Below are positions 1 through 10,600 of a DNA stretch of 64,000 nt, piece after piece (position 1 is the first letter of the stretch; each line of letters starts with the position of its first letter). The stretch is from Branchiostoma belcheri (lineage: Eukaryota > Chordata > Leptocardii > Amphioxiformes > Branchiostomatidae). Under the pieces are notes generated by a model, which was not told where the DNA came from, did not search any database, and worked only from the letters and a program-made list of their open reading frames with translations. The stretch spans positions 1,484,088 to 1,548,087 of the forward strand of contig NW_017802491.1 in NCBI RefSeq assembly GCF_001625305.1. Direction: 5' to 3'. The position numbers and the translations under genes are program-made.

Positions 1-160
1 CCTTGCCTGGAGCCAAGGAGCTGGCCTGTGTAGGCCCTGTAAAGATTCTGGCACTCAGGCTATGATCATCTATATGTACAAAGCCTTCAAATGGTTGCAG
101 TACTGGCAGGACAAGATAGGGTGATGATGATTTAGCTGACTGCTTATTTTGGTGTTGCAG

Positions 161-3100
161 AAAAACTGGAGAACTCATCGAGCGAAGGAGGAGGGGAGAG
201 AGATGAGGAAACGTCTGATGGCCGAGAGGGAGGAGGAAAAACACCAGGAGAGGGAACGAGAGAGGGAGAGAAGGGAGAGAGAAGAAAAGGAGAAGCAGGA
301 ACAGGACATGGCTGCTGCCAAGATACAGAAGAATTGGAGAAAGCACAAAACATCGGTAAGATGGGATTTCAACACAGTTTGAAATAGTTTTGCAACATCA
401 AAATATGCATCATGTAATACTAAACACATCATTGGAGAACAAATAGATGCCATTTTGTGTAGCTTATGTTGAGTAGCCCTTGACTTCAAACTTTGTTTTT
501 TATTCAGAGATTCAGACAAATTATGTAATAATCATTATGGTGTTTTTCTCTATTCTGTAGCGTCAGAAAGAAGAGGAGCTTAATCAGGTGAGTGAAAGAA
601 AAAAAGACGTTTATCACTTGAAATCTCTTCAATCAGAAACATATTAATGTATGCTACTTGAAACAGTCCCTAACGTGTGCCCAACCCCACCCTACAACTC
701 CAGGCCGCCCAGCTGATCCAGTCGAGCGCCCGTGGACACTTCGCGCGGCAGCGGCAGCTGGGGGAGGAGTCGGAGACAGAGGAGGAGTCCAGCAGTGACA
801 TGGAGACGGCCGCCACGAGGGTCCAGTCCTCCGTACGCGGCCACTGGGCACGCTCAGAGCAGCTGCAGGACAAGGAGAAAAGGTATGACACAGTTGTTGA
901 AGAGTAATGCTAGTAATTATCATGGAAGTTCATCTGTGTTGGTAGTAATCATAGTAAAATGTTGAACTTTATTCCAACACACAATTACACAGAGATCAAA
1001 TTTTCAGCGACCACTGTCGCCTTCATCAGGATAATTAATGACCAATGACAACGTGTTTGTAACCATAACTCTCCTGAGATCACCTTGTGAAGTGATTGGT
1101 CAATAATTATGCTGATGAATTCGACAGTGGTCGCTGAATATTTGATCTCTGTGTAATTGTGTGTTGGAATAAAGTTAGACGTTTTACTATAATACTAGTA
1201 GTGTTTCTGCTTGGTACCATAATACCTACCACATTATTGAATAATAGTGAATTTAGTGACCACAAAGAATTATGTTACTTGCTTCTGAATAGTTTCATGA
1301 ATTGAATTGTAAGGTAGGAAAATTCCATTACTCTCCAAAGAGTATTTTACAACTACAAGGTATTTTCAAACTAAGAGGTTCCATCCATTCATCTTTTGTG
1401 GAACAGTTACGTTCCATTTCATGAGCACCATCAAGCATGTTATTAGACTGTCACATTTTTGTATGAAGTAATATATAAATGTCACTTTTCAGCATACACC
1501 ACTGCAAACATTGTCGTTCAGTTCTGTGTTTTCTCATTTTAAATTTTAAATTATCCAAAAAATCTGAATAATCCTTGCCTTCTACTCTTTTGACTTCAGT
1601 ATTTTTCATAATTTTATGATTGTAATACTCTTAAGATGATATGAAAGGATGCCTACTTGAAACAGTTTTCAAACTCTATTCAGTCGCTTTAGTAACAATT
1701 CCCTTGTGTGTGAGATTGATATATGCAGCATTCTGATGCTTTTTGCAACCAAACTTTTGGAAATCACAAGTAAACAATTTTTCTCACAAACAGCCCCCGC
1801 GGGAAGAGTTTGGACCGTGACGAGGCGGCCATGTTGATCCAGTCATCTGTCCGGGGACACTGGGGCAGACAGAACCTCATGGGAGAAGAGGTAGGCATTA
1901 ACATTTAGCACAAGACGTAGATGCTATATAATGTATAGTGTATATTGCCTGGGCTAGCCCTAGTTGTGTAGCCCTGGCTGTATGACTTTATAATGCCAAA
2001 CAGATAAATCGTTTGTAGGCAATTCATGAGAAGTATTATATGTAGCTTGTTATATGTAATACATGTGACAATTTGTTCAGCTAAAGAACTGGACATTGAC
2101 AGCTTAAACAGGCTGCCATCAAGACTCAGCATCAGCATGCAATCACTGGGAGATGGTGAACAACTGACATTAAAATGGATAGTGAATGAGTGAGTGAGTG
2201 AGTGAGTGAGTGAGTGAGTGAGTGAGTGAGTGAGTGAGTGAGTGAGTGAGTGAATGAGTGTGAGTGAGTGAGTGAGTGAGTGTTTAAGAGAGAAGCGTAT
2301 AAGCGTATTCATAATGGTCTCAAAGCTTGTATTGTCATAGATAAGAGAAGGCAGTGCCTCACCTGGTGCGCATCCTTTTTGTGACAGGTTGGAAGTAAGA
2401 GTGACATGGACACCACCACCGGTGACGACAGCAGTGACGAGGACGTTGTGGTAGTCTCCCGACCCTCTAGCAGACCCTCCAGTAGGCCACCAAGCAGACC
2501 CCCTAGTAGACCCTCCAGCAGAGGTAGGCACTGGCACTGTGACAGCACTTTGTCCTTTCAAGTTACAGACTTACAGCCATAAAGTTATTGTTACAACACA
2601 CAGGCATGCTGTATACATGTACTTTCCTTGGAACCCAAATGAACCCAGACTAGACAAAGTATGTGTTCAACATGTTTCACACCAGGCATTATGAAGAAGA
2701 AAAGTACAGAATCTGTAAACAGTTGTCAGCCATCTTTACCCAGGTGACTTCTACCTACTATGTAGGCCAGATACCGTGAAATACAAAGTGAATGCAGAAG
2801 TGACCAAGATTGTAACTGTGGGATTTACTTCGAGATTCCTCCCACAAATGTTTACCTTTCACATACAACTACCAAAAAAAGATACATCTGTCACAGATCA
2901 AGATTTTCTAATAGACAAATTTCTGACAGTTGATTGATGATGCTTTCAAGGAGATCTATTTGTTATTAGTGGATGAGTCCATTTATTGATTTTGCTGCAA
3001 TAAAAACGTCCTGTCCCCAGTACTACATCCTACACTCATCCAAATCACCCTATTACTGTACAACCTTTCCTTTGAGAACCCATCAGATTAGGTACCTGCC

Positions 3101-4423
3101 ATGTAACATCACCGTGTACATGTGTATGATGACATTTGGGATTGAGAAACAAGTTCTTTGGAGAAATCTAGTCGGCACTTGAGTGCCTACTCTGGCACTG
3201 GTTCTCTATTCCTGAGGTAGGCCAGGCAGTTGAGTGGCCCCAATGGGGGGATTACGTTGTTTTAATGTGTGGTTCATGGCAGGTCAGGTGCCGTAATGAA
3301 AGGTGCATTCATTATTGAAAACCCCTACATGAAGTTAGATCAATTTGTCTTCATTCTTCAGACATTTCGGTTTCTCTCTAGTCCCACTGATGTGCCTTTG
3401 TTTCACCAGTTTACCAAAGAGTTTCACCACAATTTGTCTTGTTCACTTGCACTGATGATTTGTCTATTTGCACACTGAGACTTTTTGTTTAATTGCACAC
3501 TGTAATGTATTCGCTTGACTCTTTTGTCCCAGGGAGTTTAAGGAGCACTGCCTCCGGTGACAGGGTGAGGGTATGGACCTTTTCCTCTCTTCTTGCTGTC
3601 TCTAACAAACTAGTTCTAATGATTCAAACTCTCAAGCTGCTGTTACTTCTTTCTAGTGTTGTTTGGTTTTCTGTTACCAGACTGTAGGCTCTTTCCAACA
3701 TGTAGAGTAGCACAGACCTTGGCACTTGTACTAAAAGAATTTCAGTTTGAGAAATTTGTTAATTTAGAGATAAAATGTAGAATGATAGATGTCACTGTAA
3801 TAGATAGCATCTAGGCTCATACGATGATATAGCAGGTGCCAAGTGTGGCAATTACTATGACCTTGCTTGCAGTGTTTGTCAATATTTTTAACTGACCAAA
3901 TTGGCAGATGTATTACATATAACAAGCTCATTCACACACCACCTCAAATAACTGCCTGTCATCCGTCAAATGCAATGGAAAAGAAAATCAAAACAGATTG
4001 GAGAAATGTTGGTTGAGTGAACCACAGCTCTTCCATTTTCACAAGTGCAGTCTACTAAACATTGACTGCAATGAAAATGTCGTAAGGAAAAAACACCTGC
4101 TTTCAAAGTTCTGACATCATAAGGAATTGTCTTTTCAGCTTAGTTTAACCAAGGAGGTTCATCTTGAATTTAACCTCCTTGGTTTAACCAAATCTGGAGT
4201 GATGTTTTCATGACCCCTCCTCACTTCTCACAATGGACTGTCCTTTCCCCCACAGGACCCACCGGTTCCTAGCCGCTCGTCCCTCGGGTCTCGGTCATCG
4301 GAGTCTGCTGCTGACGTGCGTACGGCCTCCCCTAGTAATGCCAGCGACTCAGACTCAGACGTTGTCATGCCAACCATCCGTAGACCCACCCCTGCCCCCA
4401 GACGGATCATGGAGGTGGTGTGA
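161..4423 (+). CDS. IQ-motif (calmodulin-binding) protein, 3' part, possibly IQCE-like
   Basis: Seven coding exons join in phase: 161-355, 561-587, 704-882, 1794-1890, 2388-2523, 3533-3564, 4256-4423 (TGA), giving 277 residues. The 5' exons lie outside the window. The protein starts inside one IQ motif (KNWRTHRAK), has a highly charged E/R coiled stretch, then IQ motifs AAAKIQKNWRKHK, AAQLIQSSARGHFARQ, AATRVQSSVRGHWARS and AAMLIQSSVRGHWGRQ. The tail is low complexity with RPSSRP repeats and Ser/Asp clusters. IQ motifs bind calmodulin or EF-hand light chains. Several IQ repeats after a charged helix, followed by a disordered tail, would suit IQCE, a ciliary-base protein in Hedgehog signalling, but I cannot distinguish it from other IQ proteins. 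Exons of 27 and 32 nt are unusually short. Introns hold a fold-back element and a TGAG microsatellite. Confidence 0.75.
951..1190. mobile_element. MITE-like inverted-repeat element in IQ-gene intron
   Basis: The left arm from about 951 (ATAGTAAAA, then ACTTTATTCCAACACAC) is repeated in reverse complement up to about 1190. Matching continues inward through the block containing CAGCGACCACTGTCG. The arms are about 100 bp with little between them and there is no ORF, as expected of a non-autonomous DNA transposon. Superfamily not determined. Confidence 0.75.
2181..2281. repeat. (TGAG)n microsatellite
   Basis: About 100 bp of almost perfect GTGA/TGAG tetranucleotides, broken by TGAATGAGTG. It lies in the intron between exons 1794-1890 and 2388-2523 of the IQ gene. 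Its reverse-strand translation (THSLTHSL) is an artefact. Confidence 0.97.
4143..4188. repeat. Short inverted repeat with CCAAGGAGGTT arms
   Basis: GTTTAACCAAGGAGGTT at 4143-4159 is mirrored by AACCTCCTTGGTTTAAC at 4172-4188 around a 12-bp loop, in the last intron of the IQ gene. The same arm recurs at 8870-8915 and near 27023-27045. Confidence 0.7.
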
Positions 4424-7400
4424 CGTCACGTGCAATAAGCAATGTTCCTCCTCATCTTATACAACTGCTGCTGTTGTAGCCTGTAGAATCTCATAAAAAA
4501 TTACATCCATGTCTTCTGTTTTCTTAAATAGGTACAGCAAGCTGCACTAGTTGTATTATATTCTTCGTACTTATTAAGTGTAGCATGTGGACCATGTTAC
4601 ATGTATCAGCATTTTACATACAAGACCTTAATCATCAAAGCTCACAGTATTTGTAGTTGCTAAATATGACCCAAGTGGCAGTCATTCACAGTTAGTCCTA
4701 AGATCTCCTGCAGGTTTTGTTTCCAATTACCTACAGTTTCTCTTGTACATTTTTATTGTTGTATTTTGAAGTATGTTGACAAGATCATCAACAAGAACTC
4801 TGATGTGAACACCTTTTAAAACTTGTTTCACATTGAGGTAGTTGCTAGCAGGGCGATAGAAGTCACCGCTCTGCCGCTGTTAAGGCTAGGTGGTATCAGC
4901 AGGATATACAGGAGTGAGCAGGGCTATTAGAGATGCGTCAACACTACTGGATCATTACACACCTTCTATTGGAAACCCTGCATGGGAAAGCCTTGTCCTT
5001 GTCCAAAGGGACTATGGATGAGAGTTGAAAATTGAACAACATGGGAAGAAATGGCTGTTTTACTGTTTGACAAGTGCTCTGTAAAAGATCCCCACATTTG
5101 TCACATTTTGGCCAAAGAAAGATAGCTTGTCAGCAGAATGCTTCATATTTATGCACATATCATGATTTATCTCACCTCTCAACTTTTCCACTTCTTAGCT
5201 TGTGGTCATTTAATTGCCTTCACCCTCAACCCATCACATTAGATGCATGTATGTGGATGTTCCTTACTGCCACTGGAATGAAAAGTTTGCTTGTTTGACC
5301 AAGGCTGGCAATCAGTTATTTTCAGAACGGACTGGAGTCTTTAATACTAATTTGCTACTGTCATTAGTGTGAAAATAACCTCTGCCACTACGCACATCCC
5401 CAGAGAAGTGACTTGTAATTACATGCATCTGCTTAACAACAACAAACTCTTTACCTACGTGATCAGACATGATTTCCAAATGATGATTCTGCAATAGTCC
5501 AAACAGAGAGCTGATGGCATATAAAGTGTAATTAGGTCTGTGTGGTACATTCGTTAGTGATGTTTGTGTTATATTAGGGATGGTTATGTACTTTGGTGAT
5601 GTTGCTTATATCAGGCAGCTTAATAGTCCATCTGTGGAATTACACTCCAAACTTTCCGTCTGATTCTGAAAGTACATGTACATGAAAACTTGGGTTCAAA
5701 ACTTGAAATGTAGGTGAAGGTGGTACCAAAGCTTTGCTACTGTACATGTACATATAGATAGATAGAATTACAATGTACATGTTTTGTACTAAATTATAAG
5801 CACTTCTTAGCAACGCATTTCAACAAAACAATGTGGACCTGTCATATCATTACATGTATATCATTTGTATATGTTGGTGAGTGTACTTAAAAGGAAGGAA
5901 TGATTTTTATTTACACCTTTACTTGAAGTCTCTAGAATGGTACCAAACCTTATTTTGTGCAGAGTTTTGCTTGTACTGATGCATGTACAAAAGGAAATGT
6001 TGTGTAAAGTCAGACTGAGAGGTATGGCATTACACATAGAGATGTTTTTCCTGTTCACAGTTTTCAATGTACATAATATGATGGTGGAAATCACAAGGAT
6101 GGTAATGTTAAAAGACTAAACAAATTCAAGAGGAATTGCTTGAGTATTGCATTGATATAAATTGGTAAATCATATACTCATTGCAAGAACAAATTATTTT
6201 AATGAATGAATCAACTATTGGAGTTATTGGCATGTATATATTTTTGACTGCAGGTTTTGTATAAGCATTTGCCATTCAAAATGCAATTTTTTTTACAACT
6301 TAAGAGCCTACGCCCTTCTGAGACATTGGTATTTATTAGCATGCTAGTATACTGTACAATTTCAGGTTACCAACAGAAGTCAAGGAAGCCTTGTCAAGGC
6401 AAGACATGACCAAAGAATATCAACATTTTACAGGTAGTTGTGCATCTTTGAACTTTGATTCAACCGATAGTTAATACATTATTATACTTTAACTATGTAG
6501 GTACATAATTCTGATATCTCATAGTACTGGTCAAACTGCATGTGTTGAGTTCAAAACGTTACAGCTTTTTCATCTTGGTGATGTGTACAAGTACTTTAGT
6601 ATATGTATACAGTTAATAAACAAACTCTTGGAGAATGGGACAATGTTTACAGTCTGTTTGTTATTATTGCCTGATTCCTTTGTCACAAATTATCATCAGA
6701 AAGGTGAGAAGGTTTTCTCTCATACAGAGACTAGCCGAAGGGACCTTTAGTACACCTTCATGGCACATTTATGTCCGGTTCTTTCATTACATACTCCTCC
6801 CGGACACTTCGCTGACCGCCTGACCTGCTGTGAATCGCCTTTCAGCAGCTTGACGTCATTGGATGATGATTCTTGGTTGGCGTGTCTCCCAAATGTAACA
6901 TTCCAATAGATCCGGAAAGGCAATAAATCAATACACTGTTCAGGAAAATGCAACACTTAAGTGCGGTCAGGCGCTGTGTAGTATGCTCCTGGAGTGCCAA
7001 TTTACCTTTAATATGTATAACTAGGACGAAGTTGGGAGAAAAGTCGTAATATTCTCCGAAACCTATTAGCTACGCACCTGCACTTTCTGACCTCCTGGAT
7101 GTGGTGTCCCTTATGGGACCTTGTTGGAAGGCCTTCTTTATCAGTATAGGATAAAATAAGAAACGTTTTCTGGTTTGTCTGTCATATCTGTCCTTCTAAC
7201 ATCTGCTTGGTTGGCAGTCAAACTGAGTCAATGTAACCTGTCTACATTGGATGTCATACTTTTAATTTTACTTTAGTCAAGGAAGTTCTTGGTTTAGTCT
7301 AGTAATGAAGAACCTGGAATTGATAGGACGACAACTTTTGATAATTTTGTTGTCTTGATAATTAGCGGAAGATATAAAACCTGGTTAATGACGTTAATTA

Positions 7401-7690
7401 CTCGTAATTTGCAGTTGGTAGAGCCTTTGTTTTGTCTAGCCGATGAGGTTCTGTAATTCAACCATGGGAATTCAAAAGCGGTCAGACAACAACCAGACAA
7501 GTTGTGCGCATGCGTTCTCCACCAGTTGATCGGCACTCAGGACCTATTGTTCATCTCGGGTACGTAAATAACAACAACCGACTTCTGTTCGTGAGGAAGT
7601 TCACCGAACCTGGGCGGAGTTGTCCTGACGTTCCAACACTCTTGTACCCAGTCCATGCAGGCAGACCACCCTCCAGAACTCTCACACAAC
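4424..7690. other. Intergenic region; IQ-gene 3' UTR and upstream region of next gene
   Basis: AT-rich DNA after the IQ-gene stop. I see no conserved protein; open frames are short and compositionally random. An AATAAA at 6615-6620 is the clearest polyadenylation-type signal but lies 2.2 kb after the stop, so its ownership is uncertain. A TATAAA at 7373-7378 lies about 310 bp before the proposed start of the next gene and could be its core promoter, without further support. Confidence 0.5.
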
Positions 7691-10600
7691 ATGACGGTTA
7701 CCGACATGCTACAGGCTATTGTTACAGAAGGTCAGTTCTGAGTCCTTTGTCTGTGACCAGCGCTCTCTTTTCTGGTTTTGGATCCATGCTGCTCAACTTT
7801 AGTGCCTGTCTCTGATTGGCACAGAGACACATTGTGAAAATCTTTCCTTTCCAAGCTGGATTACCGTTCAGTTGAAGAAAACTTTCGAATAAATCTGCTC
7901 TATGAACAAAGAACATGAGTGCATGTAAGGAGTGGTTCACCCAAAGGAAGTGTTTGTATAAACAAGAAAAACCGTGTTTGTAAACCAACGGTTTTCCTGT
8001 CTAGCCTGGGCATTTCCTGTCCGGCTAGCTCTGATATCTCACATTTTGGAGTCGAGAAAGGCATTTTGGTGACGATTTCTACTGTACACGTGAGAAAAGA
8101 TTATCTATCGGGCCATCCAAAACGTGCACATGTTCTATGTCATGAGCAAGGAGATTATCTCTCCATAAGGCCTTGTTGTTATAGTGACATGTTTAAACAA
8201 ACTATCACAGAGGGCTTGGCTCGCGTTGGATTTCATTTCAGATAACCGAGAGCTCTCGAGGTGGTTGGTAAAGCTGTACTATTTACATCCAAAGGTGGTC
8301 AAATTCCTACAGCTTTTTGGGGTCTTTCTCATCTCAATAAAAGTGTGGCTTCAACAATATATAAAGTAGTCTGAAAATGTTGTATACTGCGCTTTGTAAA
8401 TATTGTGAATAAAAAGGTTCACTTTTGGTTGAAAGTAAAATTTAACATTCCGTAAGATGTATTTGTTGGAATTCCGATGGTATTTACTCGTTTCTATGGA
8501 AACCCCCGCTGTGGTAAGTAAAGGCCAGCTGTTCTCCCGGTGGAAAATGCATGGTAATGCGATCTTCATGCAAATGTTGTGAGCAGCGTGACCGGTCAAC
8601 CGCTGATACTGACAGCAGCTTGCAGTTGTCGGAATCTTTCCAGTCCATTTAACGTCATAAAGTTACTGATATCTTCAATGGGGTTTAATGAAACATCCTT
8701 GTACATTGTACGTACAAAGATAATACGTCATGAGTTCTTAATGCATTGCAAGCGCAATTCATGACGTCATGGAATTCATGAAGGCCCATAGAAAAACTAA
8801 TTTGGTGAATGACTTTGAGCCCTTTCACACAAAACTTCATCTCCAAGCAGATTTCTTCTGGGAAAAGACACTAGTATATACCAAGGAGGTATTTAACCTC
8901 CTTGTATATACTAGTAATATAATATACTGCCGTAGCCAATACGGTGGCCCAACCGGGAACGGGCTGGTCAAAGTTGTAAGTTGAGATTAATACACAGAAA
9001 TACGGCGGTGACACACAATTCGCGATTACCGCCTATAAAGTAGGTGTCATTTTCCTTACAAGAAAAAGTTGTTAATTGACTCTGGCAGCAAGTGTACTTA
9101 GTACGCAATCGGTGATCAGTTAAAACAACAAAGGCGGAGAACACGTCCCGTTATTCATGGTTATCACCCTTGATGATTTGCCACCCAGTTGTTAGCCGTG
9201 GCGGTCGTGTGTTGCCGACCTTTTTCTCACACGTACCGAATATCTACTCTCCAAGCAGAGTTTTAGGTTTTGGCTTGTTTTTGGCGTGTTTTAGGCTTTT
9301 TTTATCGGGTTTTCTTTTTTGCACCGGTATCTTTTTTACGCCAACCAGTGCAAAAAGTAAGCCCGATAAAAAAAACACGCCAACCAATAACCCAAACCTC
9401 TGCTTGGACAGTACCGAATATCCAGCTAGGATACAGACGCTGCCGATAGCAGAAAATCCAAGCAGAGGACCTTTGTTGACCTTCCGCCGAAAGTTTCGTG
9501 GTACTTTTTATTTGTCGCCTGCGTGTCTGAAATCCCCCCCAAACAAATGTTGCCCTTATGTCTAAGGGGTTTGACTTCTCTTTTTTAGACTATACTCCAC
9601 TCAGTCTAATATCAGCGTAATCAAACTGGTGTCCGCGGCAGCACTCTCGGGACCGATTGAACAGGAAGTATAGGTTGGAAATTTCCAGGAAGAAGCACCG
9701 CGTGGCCGAATTACTCCCCTGGTATATTTTCCGTCCAATTTGGACCGTGAATCTGGAGGAGGGTTGAGGAGAGAGAGGCTCCTCCGGCGGCGGTGTGTGC
9801 GTCATACTCGCCCATCCGGGACACTCCTGCTGATTCCACCGGGTCATGACGTCACGACGATCATTCCCCAAGTTTTCAAAAGAACTCGTGACGTGGTCGT
9901 TAACAAACGAATGCAGACTAACAAAGCGGAAAGAAACGTCATATCCGATTGGATATTGATAAATAATCATCTACTACAAATTTAGTACACACGTCACATC
10001 TCGCCTCCAGAGACATCGTCATTTAGTTCTCATTAAGAATCCTGTTTGTTCTTTATGAGGTTATCATGTTACCTGCAATTGGGGACAGTAATGGGGTTTT
10101 GAATAAAATATTTTGGACATGATGAAAAGTTTTCTCAGATGACAAATTTATCAATCTCCAAGCAAATGATGGCTGGCAAAATCATTACGGTTTCCGAGCG
10201 ACCCGTTTCTGTTAGAAAGTGCCTCCCATATGTATGGAAAGAGAGTGGTTTTACTTCTACACGCTGTTCAGATGCTCATGATATATTCTTTTGGCTTCTA
10301 GATGACTACAAGAGATGGAGGAAGGAAAACGGCATCGGCGAGAAGAAGAAGAAGAAAAAGAAGATGCCGCGAAAAGGTCTGAATGAGCTGAAGTCTGAGA
10401 GCTCCGACCTCTCCGAGAAGAACGCACGGACGGACGGACGGATGTCGTGGGCGGACATCATCGAGCTGGAGGAACGGGACAGCCAGTCGGACGACTCCGC
10501 GGACCAGGACACCGCATGGGCAGAGGCACGGCGGTCTCCTAGCCCGGATAGAGCTAGCTTGGACAGGAGACAACAGGCGGTGCCTACCACAAAGGCAGTA

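Noticed and set aside
1905..2561. 218-codon reverse-strand frame with THSLTHSL
   Set aside because: It crosses the TGAG microsatellite and lies opposite a coding exon of the IQ gene.
10139..10301. Upstream extension of the unrecognised gene's large exon, starting at ATG 10139
   Set aside because: The extra 54 codons look random, and CTTCTAG at 10300-10301 is an acceptor that fits the phase of the exon ending at 7730. It remains a possible alternative start.
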